From contig SVAS01000004.1 in NCBI GenBank assembly GCA_015059285.1, forward strand, positions 1-64,000: 64,000 bases of DNA. Direction: 5' to 3'. Position 1 is the first letter of the stretch; each line of letters begins with the position of its first letter. Position numbers and translations under genes: made by a program. The DNA is from Bacillota bacterium (GTDB taxonomy: Bacteria; Bacillota_I; Bacilli_A; RF39; UBA660). Below are positions 20,663 to 30,344 of this stretch, one piece after another. A model generated the notes under the pieces. It was not told the DNA's origin. It did no database searches and was given only the letters and a program-made list of their open reading frames with translations.

Positions 20663-21220
20663 ATGTTCAATATTAATGATATTAAAAATGGCATTACTTT
20701 CATTTATGAAGATAATATTTATCAAGTACTAGAGTTCTTGCATGTAAAACCTGGTAAAGGTGCTGCATTTGTAAAAGCAAAATTACGTAATTTAAGAACT
20801 GGTTCGACTGTTGAAAAAACATTTAATACAAGTATTAAACTTGAAAAAGCTATGATTGAAAAAACAGCTATGCAATATTTATATTCAACAGGAGATAGTT
20901 ATAATTTTATGAATATGGAAACTTACGAACAAATAGATTTAAGTGCTTCACAAATTGGTGAAGATGCTAAATACTTAAAAGAAGGTATCAATGTTCATAT
21001 AACTTTTTATCAAGGAGAAATGTTAGGTATTGAATTACCTGAAAAAATTGAATATACAGTAACAAAAACAGAACCAGCTGTAAAAGGAAATACTACTAAT
21101 AATGCTCAAAAAGAAGCAGAATTAGAAAATGGTTTAGTAGTAAAAGTTCCGTTATTTATTGAAGAAAACGAAAATATTATTATATCTACTAAAGATGGAA
21201 AATATGATTCAAGAGCTTAG
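20663..21220 (+). CDS. efp: Elongation factor P
   Basis: NDIKNGITFIYEDNIYQVLEFLHVKPGKGAAFVKAKLRNLRTGS. Confidence 0.96.
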   Translation: MFNINDIKNGITFIYEDNIYQVLEFLHVKPGKGAAFVKAKLRNLRTGSTVEKTFNTSIKLEKAMIEKTAMQYLYSTGDSYNFMNMETYEQIDLSASQIGEDAKYLKEGINVHITFYQGEMLGIELPEKIEYTVTKTEPAVKGNTTNNAQKEAELENGLVVKVPLFIEENENIIISTKDGKYDSRA

Positions 21221-21230
21221 GCTCTTTTTT
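21211..21230 (+). terminator. Rho-independent terminator overlapping efp stop codon
   Basis: AAGAGC TTAG GCTCTT TTTT; stop TAG lies in the loop. Confidence 0.7.
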
Positions 21231-21237
21231 GTTTGAT

Positions 21238-21305
21238 TTATGTTATAGTTCTATTCTAAAGAGTAAAAGAATGTATAATAAACTCGTGAAAGTAGGAGTG
21301 AGTTT
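21238..21305 (+). promoter_or_regulatory. Conserved pilin leader (copy P3) with weaker equivalent hairpin
   Basis: TTTATGTTATAGTTCTATTCTAAAGAG...GTGAAAGTAGGAGTGAG aligns with P2 and P5 leaders. Confidence 0.5.
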
Positions 21306-22373
21306 ATGAAGAAAAAAGGATTTACCTTAATTGAACTGTTAGCAGTAATAGTAATACTAGCAATAATAGCACTAATCGCAGTACCAGTTATAATGAACAT
21401 TATAGCAAGCGCAAGAAAAAGTGCATTTGAAGATACTGCATATGGATTAATAAGTGCAGGGGAAATGTATTATGCTAGAGAATTATTAGAAAATGGAATG
21501 ACAAGTGATGTAGAGTTCACAATTGAAGATGGAGAGTTTGTAGGAGAAAACAAATTAGAAGTAAAAGGATCACTTCCACCAAGTGGTAGTATTAAAGTTA
21601 CCCGTGATGGTAAAGTAGCACTAGCAATTTCAAATGGAGCAATGTGTATCACAAAAGGATATGACGATAGTAAGATTGATCCAGAAGCAGACTTAGATAA
21701 TTGTGAATTACCAGCTGAACTTGCAAAAACACTAAGTGAATTAGCAAAAATCAATGACTTTGCTGAAAGTGTAGATGCATGTGCAACAAGTGGTACATGT
21801 GCACCAGGAACAAAATTTGTAATAGAAGTAGCGCCAGAAAATATCCAAAACTTCTATGTAGTAAGTGATGTAGATAATAAAGTAACACTAATCATGGATA
21901 GAAATGTAGATGAAGAAACATTACCTTGGATAAATAATTCAGATTTTTTAGAAGCAGGTGGAGACCAAAAAGATTGGAATAATTATGAAAATATGAATGT
22001 ATATGGACCAATTACAGCATTAAATTACTTGGAAACACAAACAGGTGGCTGGACAAACATAGCAGCTAAGGGCTATACATTGACAGATAGTGTATATGGA
22101 ACAATGACAAGACAAAATGCACGTGCTCGTATGTTAACAATCACAGAAGCGTTAAGTGTAGGATGCCAAGAAAATAATACAGGATGTCCAACGTGGTTGT
22201 ATGGAAATTTTGGAACTAGTAATCCACCATACGGTTACTGGCTAAGCTCTGCTAGTAAGATTTGTAGTTATGGTGCTTGGTACGTGGACACTACTGGTTC
22301 TGTTTATGATATTGATAGCCTTGCCACTGATGAAAGATTAGGTGTGCGCCCAGTAATAGAAATTTCAAAATAA
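21306..22373 (+). CDS. Prepilin-like variable protein (copy P3)
   Basis: MKKKGFTLIELLAVIVILAIIALIAVPVIMNIIASARKSAFEDTAYGL; ends LGVRPVIEISK. Confidence 0.93.
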   Translation: MKKKGFTLIELLAVIVILAIIALIAVPVIMNIIASARKSAFEDTAYGLISAGEMYYARELLENGMTSDVEFTIEDGEFVGENKLEVKGSLPPSGSIKVTRDGKVALAISNGAMCITKGYDDSKIDPEADLDNCELPAELAKTLSELAKINDFAESVDACATSGTCAPGTKFVIEVAPENIQNFYVVSDVDNKVTLIMDRNVDEETLPWINNSDFLEAGGDQKDWNNYENMNVYGPITALNYLETQTGGWTNIAAKGYTLTDSVYGTMTRQNARARMLTITEALSVGCQENNTGCPTWLYGNFGTSNPPYGYWLSSASKICSYGAWYVDTTGSVYDIDSLATDERLGVRPVIEISK

Positions 22374-22379
22374 ATAATT

Positions 22380-22403
22380 ACAGACATTTATGTCTGTTTT
22401 TTT
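22380..22403 (+). terminator. Rho-independent terminator after P3
   Basis: ACAGACAT tt ATGTCTGT + T-run. Confidence 0.75.
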
Positions 22404-22500
22404 GTCTAAAAGTGTAAAGAATTAAATAAGTTTTTGTATAGTTAAAAAATTTTGATTTAAATATGATATACTAATATAGTAATGATAGAAAGAGGTAAAT

Positions 22501-23871
22501 ATGAAAATAACTAAAGATATAAAACCTTCAATTTTTAGAGAGTATGATGTAAGAGGTGTATATGGCATTGATTTAAATGAGGACGTTGCTTATACCTTTG
22601 GAAAAAGTTATGGCTCATATATACGTAAATATAATTCAAATAGGGTATTAGTAGGCCATGATAATCGTTTATCTTCACCAATTTTATCTAATGCTTTAAT
22701 TAAAGGTATTTTAGATAGTGGTATAAATGTAGTTGATTTAGGGATTGTTACAACTCCTATGTATTATTTTGCTCGTAAAAAACTAGATATTTCAACTGGT
22801 ATAATGATTACAGCAAGTCATAATCCTAAAGATGATAATGGTTTCAAAATGTCATTTGAATCTTTTGGTAATGCATATGGTGATTACATTTATGACTTTA
22901 GAGATTTTACTTTAAAGGGTGTTTATATAGATGGTGTTGGTAAGTTAGAAACATATGATATAAGGGATGAATATATTGAGTTACTTAAAAATTCAGTTTC
23001 TTTTGATCCAAGTAAAATAAAAGTAGTTGTGGATTGTGGAAATGGAACTGGTTCAATAATTATTAAAGATATTTTGGATGCTATAGGAATTACTTACTTT
23101 CCTTTATATTGCGAAAGTGATGGTAATTTCCCAAATCATCCTTCAGATCCTGCTGTACCAAAAAATATGATAGATTTATCTAATAAAGTTTTGGAACTGG
23201 GTTATGACTTAGGTATTGGTATCGATGGTGATGCAGATAGAGTTGGAATTGTTGATGAAAAAGGAAATATTATTCCAACAGATTTATATATGCTTATAAT
23301 GTACCGCAATATGTGTAAAAACATGAAAACTAAAAAAGCGTTGTTTGACGTTAAATGTTCTAAAACCTTGATTGATGAATTAGAAAAATTAGGTTTAGAA
23401 CCAATAATGTATCGTACTGGAAATTCTTACTGCAATATGATGATGCAAAAAGGGGACTTTGATTTTGGTGGAGAATATTCAGGACATGTATTTTTCCGAG
23501 ATAAGTTTCCTGGTTTTGATGATGGAATTTATGCTGGTTTAAGAATGATAGAAGTTATTGCTAACACTGGAATTCCTGTTAGTAAACATTTAGAAAATAT
23601 TAATAAATATTATTCAACAGAAGAATTAAAATTTAAAAGTAGTGATGAAAAGAAGTTTTTAGTTATTGAAAAAATTAAAGAATATGCCATTTCTAAAGAT
23701 TATCAATATAAAGATATTGATGGAGTAAGAGTTGAATTTTCAGATGGCTGGGCTTTAGTTAGGGCTTCTAATACTGGACCTAATATTACAGTTAGATTTG
23801 AAGCAAATACAGAAAAACGTTTAGAAGAAATTAAAACAGAGTTTGAAACTATATTGAAACAAAATTTATAA
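22501..23871 (+). CDS. Phosphomannomutase/phosphoglucomutase
   Basis: FREYDVRGVYG, MITASHNPKDDNGFK, GIDGDADRVGIVDEKG, GGEYSGHVFF. Confidence 0.94.
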   Translation: MKITKDIKPSIFREYDVRGVYGIDLNEDVAYTFGKSYGSYIRKYNSNRVLVGHDNRLSSPILSNALIKGILDSGINVVDLGIVTTPMYYFARKKLDISTGIMITASHNPKDDNGFKMSFESFGNAYGDYIYDFRDFTLKGVYIDGVGKLETYDIRDEYIELLKNSVSFDPSKIKVVVDCGNGTGSIIIKDILDAIGITYFPLYCESDGNFPNHPSDPAVPKNMIDLSNKVLELGYDLGIGIDGDADRVGIVDEKGNIIPTDLYMLIMYRNMCKNMKTKKALFDVKCSKTLIDELEKLGLEPIMYRTGNSYCNMMMQKGDFDFGGEYSGHVFFRDKFPGFDDGIYAGLRMIEVIANTGIPVSKHLENINKYYSTEELKFKSSDEKKFLVIEKIKEYAISKDYQYKDIDGVRVEFSDGWALVRASNTGPNITVRFEANTEKRLEEIKTEFETILKQNL

Positions 23872-23958
23872 TAAAAAATATAATAAATATAATCAAAAAC
23901 ACTTGTTTTTATGGTGTTTTTGATTTATAATGATTATTAGAATAAAGTAGGTGAAAGT

Positions 23959-25407
23959 ATGGGTAAGGAAAAAAATATAAATTATGACAATATAAAATTT
24001 GAAAATGTTGCACTTCCTCGTTACATTAAGGTTAAAGAGTCGATTGAAGAATTGATGGCAATTATTGATACTGATAAAGTTAAGGAAGATGGAACAGATA
24101 GAGTATTAACTGCTCTATTACAATTAATTGACGAAAACGACGATAAAATTGTGGAAGAAAAAAGAGAAGATATTTTAGATGCAATATATAATGGAAATAT
24201 TTTTAGTCGTTATTTTAATGAAGATACAAAAGCTCAGGCTGTTGATGTATTAAGTAAAACATCTTTATTAAATGACGAAGAAAGATTTATATATATTGTT
24301 AATTTCTATATGCCATATGATATAGATTTTACTAATGTATATAAAGAATGTGGTAAAAATGTTGATAAAATTATTAAATATTATGGTTTAGCTAATAATA
24401 GTGATGCTCAAAAATTTGTTTATGGTAGAATAGTAGAAATTTCTAAATTCTTTAAAAATTATACAGATGAAAAGAATAGACAAAAATTATTATTAGAAAC
24501 GCAAACATTAGCTGCTATGAAAGATGTCACAGACAATCCTACTAAAGAAACAATTCAAAAAGTAAGAGATATGGTGGTATCTTTACCAAATGAAGGATTA
24601 AAAACAACTTTACTAGCACAACTTGATGAATTAGAAGAAACTTTAGTTGAAGAAGCTCCAGAAGTTAAACAACCAGTAATAGATCCAAAAGCTTTAAGAG
24701 AAGGCTTTGCAAGTTTAAATGGTGATGCAAGTTCTATTAAACCTGTTACTAAGGAAGAACATATAGAAGATGTAGTTTCAGCTGAAGAAACATCTGTTGA
24801 AACTTCTTTAGAAGAAGAACCAACTGAAATAGGTACACCAATTGAGGTGGAAACTGAAGAAGTTATTGAAACTCCTGTTCAACCAGAAGCAGTGGCTTTA
24901 GAAGAACCAGTTGAAGAAGAGGCTGTTCAAGAACCAAAAGACCTTAGTATAGTTTCAGAAACAAATTTACCTTCTACTGGTGATAATGTAGCTAAAGATG
25001 TAATGGGTCAATTACAAGCATTAGTTTCAGATGCAAAACAAAAATCTCTTCGTGTTATAGAACTAGAAGAATTGCTTAAAGCTAAAGATGCTCAAATAGC
25101 AGATTTAACAAGTTCTTTAGGAGAAGCTAATGATTTAGTAGCATCTCAAGAAGAACAATTAAAGAAACAAGGAGAACAAATTAGTTCTTTAGAACAAGCT
25201 GTAAAAGAAAAAGATAATAATTTATTTGAAGCTGGTAAATTACTTGCTCAAAAAGATAAAGAAATAGATGCAAAAACAAAAGAAGTTGAAGTAGCAAATC
25301 AAACAGCTGATTCTTACAAAAAATCGCTAACAGAAATTCAAACTTTCTTATTAAACAATGCTACTCCCACGGTAACTCCAGAAGAAAAAGGAGTAAAAAC
25401 AGTATAA
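23959..25407 (+). CDS. Hypothetical acidic/coiled-coil protein
   Basis: Long open frame; Glu/Val/Pro-rich linker then heptad coiled coil. Confidence 0.7.
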   Translation: MGKEKNINYDNIKFENVALPRYIKVKESIEELMAIIDTDKVKEDGTDRVLTALLQLIDENDDKIVEEKREDILDAIYNGNIFSRYFNEDTKAQAVDVLSKTSLLNDEERFIYIVNFYMPYDIDFTNVYKECGKNVDKIIKYYGLANNSDAQKFVYGRIVEISKFFKNYTDEKNRQKLLLETQTLAAMKDVTDNPTKETIQKVRDMVVSLPNEGLKTTLLAQLDELEETLVEEAPEVKQPVIDPKALREGFASLNGDASSIKPVTKEEHIEDVVSAEETSVETSLEEEPTEIGTPIEVETEEVIETPVQPEAVALEEPVEEEAVQEPKDLSIVSETNLPSTGDNVAKDVMGQLQALVSDAKQKSLRVIELEELLKAKDAQIADLTSSLGEANDLVASQEEQLKKQGEQISSLEQAVKEKDNNLFEAGKLLAQKDKEIDAKTKEVEVANQTADSYKKSLTEIQTFLLNNATPTVTPEEKGVKTV

Positions 25408-25421
25408 AAAGCATTTTTTGC

Positions 25422-25450
25422 TTGACAAATGCATAATTTATAAGTATAAT
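25422..25450 (+). promoter_or_regulatory. Sigma-A-type promoter for infC operon
   Basis: TTGACA-N17-TATAAT. Confidence 0.8.
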
Positions 25451-25476
25451 TTAATAGAAATTGAAAAAAGGAAAGA

Positions 25477-25600
25477 AGAAGTGTCCACTTCTCACCCGAT
25501 TACATTTTAAGTTTTGGGTTAAAGGCCAGTTAAATTATTTAATTGATTTATTGTGCTTAAAGGTGGATACTTTGTGTTCACTTTTTTTGTGGAGGTGTTT
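25477..25600 (+). promoter_or_regulatory. Structured infC-rpmI-rplT leader (candidate L20-type autoregulatory leader)
   Basis: Local hairpin AGAAGT-gtcc-ACTTCT competes with long-range pairing GTGTCCACTT (25481-25490) : AGGTGGATAC (25561-25570). Confidence 0.6.
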
Positions 25601-25603
25601 AGT

Positions 25604-26134
25604 ATAGCAAACAAAGATAAAGATTTGTTTATTAATGAACAAATTCGTGCGAAAGAAGTATTAGTTATTGGTCCGAATGGAGAACAGTTAGGTGTAAAAC
25701 CTATCAATGATGCTCGTACTTTAGCGAGCTATGCAGGTTTTGATCTTGTTTTAATTAGTCCTGGTGCTAATCCACCAGTATGCAAAATAATGGATTATAA
25801 TAAATTCAAATATGAAAGCAAGAAAAAACAAAAAGAAAATATGAAAAAGCAAAGAGAAGCTAATTTAGAAATGAAAGAATATCGTTTATCTGTTACAATT
25901 GATGTTCATGATTTCGATACTAGAGTTCGTAATGCTTCTAAATATTTAGAAAAAGGACATAAAATTAAAGTTTCAATCCGTTTTAAAGGACGTGAAATGG
26001 CTCATACTGAATTAGGAAAAGATGTTTTAATTCGTTTCGCAAATGCTGTAACTGAAATTAGTGATATAGAACAACAACCTAAGTTAGAAGGTCGTTTTAT
26101 GACTATGATACTAATGCCAAAAAAAGAAAAATAG
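25604..26134 (+). CDS. infC: Translation initiation factor IF-3, probable AUA start
   Basis: FINEQIRAKEVLVIGPNGEQLGVK; GGAGG at 25591-25595 is 8 nt before ATA 25604; the 25553 start lies in the leader. Confidence 0.88.
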   Translation: MANKDKDLFINEQIRAKEVLVIGPNGEQLGVKPINDARTLASYAGFDLVLISPGANPPVCKIMDYNKFKYESKKKQKENMKKQREANLEMKEYRLSVTIDVHDFDTRVRNASKYLEKGHKIKVSIRFKGREMAHTELGKDVLIRFANAVTEISDIEQQPKLEGRFMTMILMPKKEK

Positions 26135-26144
26135 GAGGAATATT

Positions 26145-26330
26145 ATGCCAAAATTAAAGACACATAAAGGTACTGCTAAAGTACTAAAACAAAGAAAAAA
26201 TGATATTAAGATTGGTCATCCAGGAACTAGACATAATACTGGTAAAAAGAATGCTGCTTCAAATAGAGCTGGAAGAACAGCGTCTAGTTTAGCTAAAGGT
26301 GATTACAAAAGATTAAAAAGTTTAATTTAA
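26145..26330 (+). CDS. rpmI: 50S ribosomal protein bL35
   Basis: MPKLKTHKGTAKVLKQR. Confidence 0.95.
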   Translation: MPKLKTHKGTAKVLKQRKNDIKIGHPGTRHNTGKKNAASNRAGRTASSLAKGDYKRLKSLI

Positions 26331-26348
26331 GTTTGAAGGAGGAATATT

Positions 26349-26891
26349 ATGCCAAGAGTTAAAAGTGGTATGACGAATAGAGCTCGTCATAAGAAAGTTT
26401 TAAAAGAAGCTAAAGGTTATTTTGGAAGTAAACATAGATTATATAAGAGTGCTAATGAACAAGTAATGCATGCTGGTAAATATGCATATAGAGATAGAAG
26501 ACAAAAGAAAAGAGATTTCCGTAAATTATGGATTACAAGAATTAATGCTGCTTGCCGTGAAAATGGTATCAGTTATTCAAAATTTATTAATGGTCTATCA
26601 ATTGCTGAAATTACAATCAATAGAAAAATGTTAAGTGAAATTGCTATTGATAATCCTGCATCATTTGCTGAATTAGTAGAAACTGCTAAAAAAGCTTTAG
26701 AAGGAACTTTAGAAGCTCCTAAAGCTGTAAAAATTAAAAAAGAAACTACTAAAGAAGTAAAAGTAGAAAAAGAAGAAACTGAAGATTTATCTAAAAAAAC
26801 AGTAGCAGAACTTAGAGAACTTGCAAAAGCCAAAGATATTAAAGGCGCTTCAACTATGAAAAAAGCCGAATTAATTGATGCTTTAAAATAA
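26349..26891 (+). CDS. rplT: 50S ribosomal protein bL20 with C-terminal Rho_N-like extension
   Basis: [33 protein letters not shown]; extra C-terminus [35 protein letters not shown]. Confidence 0.94.
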   Translation: MPRVKSGMTNRARHKKVLKEAKGYFGSKHRLYKSANEQVMHAGKYAYRDRRQKKRDFRKLWITRINAACRENGISYSKFINGLSIAEITINRKMLSEIAIDNPASFAELVETAKKALEGTLEAPKAVKIKKETTKEVKVEKEETEDLSKKTVAELRELAKAKDIKGASTMKKAELIDALK

Positions 26892-26968
26892 GAACTATTT
26901 GATAGTTCTTTTTTGTTGACTAAATATTATGTTTTTTATATAATAAAATTATTAGGAAGTGATATGAT

Positions 26969-27466
26969 ATGAAGAATTTGTATGTTGATTTTGATGGAGT
27001 TATAGTTGATAGTATGAGAGTAACTTATGATATGTTAGATAGATTGGGTGTAGATAGATCTAATTTTGAAAAAATGAGTGAATTTTACTATAATTTGAAT
27101 TGGAAACAAATTCTTTCATTAACACCAATCATCAATGATAGTTTTAATTGTTTAAAAAAAGTCGCAAGTATTAATAAATTTAATATAGCTATATTAACTC
27201 ATGTAAATTCTTTAGATGAAGCAATTGCGAAGGTTAATTATATTAGAAAATATATTAAAAATGTAACAATTATTCCTGTTCCTAGAGAAATATCAAAAAC
27301 TAAAATGATAGAAGCTAAGGATGCCATTTTAATTGATGATTATTCAGGTAATTTAAGAGAATGGGAAGAAGCGGGTGGAATTGGTGTTCAGTTTTCCACA
27401 GATTTAAATAAAAACAAAGGTTTTAAAGTAATAGATAGATTAGATAAAATTATAGATTTGCTTTGA
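26969..27466 (+). CDS. HAD-superfamily hydrolase-like protein
   Basis: MKNLYVDFDGVIVDSMRVTYDML DxDGxxxDS motif. Confidence 0.8.
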   Translation: MKNLYVDFDGVIVDSMRVTYDMLDRLGVDRSNFEKMSEFYYNLNWKQILSLTPIINDSFNCLKKVASINKFNIAILTHVNSLDEAIAKVNYIRKYIKNVTIIPVPREISKTKMIEAKDAILIDDYSGNLREWEEAGGIGVQFSTDLNKNKGFKVIDRLDKIIDLL

Positions 27467-27527
27467 TGCAAATTTTTCTTTTAGGCTAATTTATGATATA
27501 ATATGTATACCAATGGGGGTGTGGCTT

Positions 27528-28772
27528 ATGAAACTTGGTTATCAAATGGCTCTACTTGTTGATAAAACTTTAAAGGAACAAGGCTACGATAGAAACATTA
27601 ATGAATTAGATAAGATGTTTAACTTTTTTTCTGAAGAGGAATTAAGTATGATTACAGAACTTGAACTGACAGAAATGTATGATGTTTCTGGAATTGAACA
27701 CTTAACTAATTTGAAAAAATTATATATTGGTAGTATAGATTTTTCTAAAGCAACTACAGGAAAATCTATAAAATATAATTCTTATATAAACAAAATCTTT
27801 GATTTTGGGTTTTTACGTGAACTAAAAACTTTAGAAGAACTTCAAATAGAAAATGATGTTAATATTAAGAGTTTAGATGTTTCAAATCTTGAAAACTTAC
27901 AAACTTTAATATTAATTCATAATCCAAAGCTTTCAAAATTAAAGGGTTTAGAGGATTTAAAACAATTAAAAAATGTTGTAATTTATGGGAATAATATTAC
28001 ATCCGATTTTGATATACAACGTTATATAGAAAATACTTTAGCAACTCAGACTAATATACTTGATATAAGTATGTATATGAGTGCTGTTAAAGGAGATAGA
28101 GGTCTTGCCAAATTAATTAGTGATGCCGTTCTTTTAGGAAAAACACAATTAAAGTTTGGTGAATATATAGGATTTTTAAATTTATCAGTTGTAAAACCAG
28201 AAAATTTATACGATATGTATACTAAACTAGATATATTCTTTAAAAGAAATGATTTATATAACGCTTCAGAAATAGATAAGATCGCATTTGTTTACAATTA
28301 TGTTGTAAGAAATGTTAGATTTGCTAAAGAAGAATTGGAAAGAAGAAATAATGAATTTTTAAATATAAAAAGACAAAATAAAGAAGTCCCAGATTATTTA
28401 GTTAAAAATTTCATTTCCTTACATAATAGTTATATTGCTTTCCACTTTAAAAAAGCTAATTGCGAAGGAACAGTTAATTTAATGAATTTTATGTTTCATA
28501 TGTTAGGAATTCAAAGTACAAATGTACATTGTATAGATAAAAGATTTAAGAATTGTTTTAGCCCAAATCATTCTTTAATTCGTGTAATGTGTGATAATGA
28601 TTGGTATTATTGTGATCCGACATATGATTTAAAAGAACCAAACAAATATTTTATGAAAAAATTTGAACAACTACAAGATACACATTTATTTAGTGATTTT
28701 GAAGTGATGTTGAACGAGGAGAAGAAAAATGAAAAACATAATGGAACAGATTTTAACAGGCCAACTAAGTAG
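27528..28772 (+). CDS. LRR plus transglutaminase-like domain protein
   Basis: Leucine-rich repeats then NCEGTVNLMNFMFHMLGI...NHSLIRVMCDNDWYYCDPTYD. Confidence 0.7.
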   Translation: MKLGYQMALLVDKTLKEQGYDRNINELDKMFNFFSEEELSMITELELTEMYDVSGIEHLTNLKKLYIGSIDFSKATTGKSIKYNSYINKIFDFGFLRELKTLEELQIENDVNIKSLDVSNLENLQTLILIHNPKLSKLKGLEDLKQLKNVVIYGNNITSDFDIQRYIENTLATQTNILDISMYMSAVKGDRGLAKLISDAVLLGKTQLKFGEYIGFLNLSVVKPENLYDMYTKLDIFFKRNDLYNASEIDKIAFVYNYVVRNVRFAKEELERRNNEFLNIKRQNKEVPDYLVKNFISLHNSYIAFHFKKANCEGTVNLMNFMFHMLGIQSTNVHCIDKRFKNCFSPNHSLIRVMCDNDWYYCDPTYDLKEPNKYFMKKFEQLQDTHLFSDFEVMLNEEKKNEKHNGTDFNRPTK

Positions 28773-30255
28773 TTTAGAGACAAATTCAAATGCAATCGCT
28801 AAATATGTAACTGAAGAAAACATATTAGAACTTGTTAATATTTTAAAAGGTATAAAAGAAGATAAATTATATTCTAGTCAAATACATGGTCTTTATCATA
28901 GTGAAAAAGTACTTTTATTTGCATATTTAATAGCAAAACATCAAAATTTAAATCCTGTTGATTTTCAAATAATTATAGATGCGGCTTTATATCATGATAT
29001 AAGACGTGAAAATGATTTTGAAGACCCTTTCCATGGGTATGCTAGTGCCTTAAAAATAGGTGAAGTAGTAGACCATGAAATATATCAAGATAAAACAAAT
29101 TTAGAATTACTTAAAGCAATTGTAGATCTTCATTCTCAAGACGATATTAGAGAACGCCAAAATTTTGAACTCTATGAACTAGATGAAAAAGAATATGAAA
29201 GATATAAAGTATTAGCTACTATTTTAAAAGATGCTGATGGTTTAGATAGAACTAGATTTAGTGAAAAAAGTATGGCTACTTTAGATCCTAAGTTTTTAAG
29301 GTTAGATTTTTCTAAAAATCTAATTTCTTTATCTAAAGAAATTAATTTAATGTATTATGAAGTTATAGAAAATAATATGCAAGAACATATTGTGGATAAT
29401 TCTAAAGGTGGTTCTTGTTTCCACAGTATTAGTTTTGATTTCTTTAAATTAAATTCTATTTTAACGTATGGTGTTTTATCCGCATCAGAAATAAAAAAAC
29501 AACATTTAAATGTACCACGTAATTTTGAAGGTGGAAACTCTAATAATTGGATTTCTGTTGTAGATGCATCTCTTATAAAACATCAATATACAGGCTTTAA
29601 AAATTTTACAAAACATGGAATAAGTTTTTTATGTGAAGTTCCAGAAATGATTTTACCAGTAGAAGGAAGTCATAAAGCTGAAGCTATTCAAAAAGGCTTA
29701 CCATTTGATAAAAGTGGACATTTAGATGAAAAATATGTTTATTCTAAAATTCCTGTTGAAAATATTCTTTGCACAATTGTACCTGAAGAATATATTAATA
29801 CTGATATAAGAAGTTTAACTTATTTATATAATTCATTAGATTTTGATTTATTTGTTAGTAGAATCAAGTATTATATTGATAGATTTAATGAAGAAGAAAT
29901 TGCTTTTTATGATAAAGAAGTATTTACTAAAGATATATTTGATGAGTTATTAGCAAAATATAAAATGGAAATAGATAAATTTATTGAATCTAAAAAAACT
30001 GGTGATGATAGAAAATTAGTAGAAAATAATCTTACAATCCTTTTAAATGAATTAAACAAATATATTCAAAATGCTATGTATAAATATTATGCAAAAGTAT
30101 TAAATAAAACTGGAAATATAAGTGTTTTAGATGTAGTAACACATGAAATGTCTAAAAGTGGTATTGATTATAATTATATATGTGGTAATGCCGAAGCTAT
30201 ATTTATGTTTAATTCAATAAATAAAGGTAGTAATGAAAGTGAAAAAACTTTTTAG
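28729..30255 (+). CDS. HD-domain phosphohydrolase-like protein
   Basis: GLYHSEKVLLFAYLI...ALYHDIRREND...DADGLDRTRF. Confidence 0.75.
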   Translation: MKNIMEQILTGQLSSLETNSNAIAKYVTEENILELVNILKGIKEDKLYSSQIHGLYHSEKVLLFAYLIAKHQNLNPVDFQIIIDAALYHDIRRENDFEDPFHGYASALKIGEVVDHEIYQDKTNLELLKAIVDLHSQDDIRERQNFELYELDEKEYERYKVLATILKDADGLDRTRFSEKSMATLDPKFLRLDFSKNLISLSKEINLMYYEVIENNMQEHIVDNSKGGSCFHSISFDFFKLNSILTYGVLSASEIKKQHLNVPRNFEGGNSNNWISVVDASLIKHQYTGFKNFTKHGISFLCEVPEMILPVEGSHKAEAIQKGLPFDKSGHLDEKYVYSKIPVENILCTIVPEEYINTDIRSLTYLYNSLDFDLFVSRIKYYIDRFNEEEIAFYDKEVFTKDIFDELLAKYKMEIDKFIESKKTGDDRKLVENNLTILLNELNKYIQNAMYKYYAKVLNKTGNISVLDVVTHEMSKSGIDYNYICGNAEAIFMFNSINKGSNESEKTF

Positions 30256-30278
30256 CACTCATACTTGACAAGTGCTAA
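30252..30278 (+). promoter_or_regulatory. CIRCE (HrcA operator), overlapping promoter of clpB
   Basis: TTAGCACTC-N9-AAGTGCTAA; TTGACA (30265-30270)-N16-TATAAT. Confidence 0.85.
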
Positions 30279-30344
30279 AATAGTGTTATAATTAGAAGTG
30301 AATGTTATGCATTCACTTTTTTAAATATATAAGGAGGGATACTT

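Noticed and set aside
25519-25707. Minus-strand 62-aa ORF over the infC start
   Set aside because: Antisense to a confident CDS and leader; no SD.
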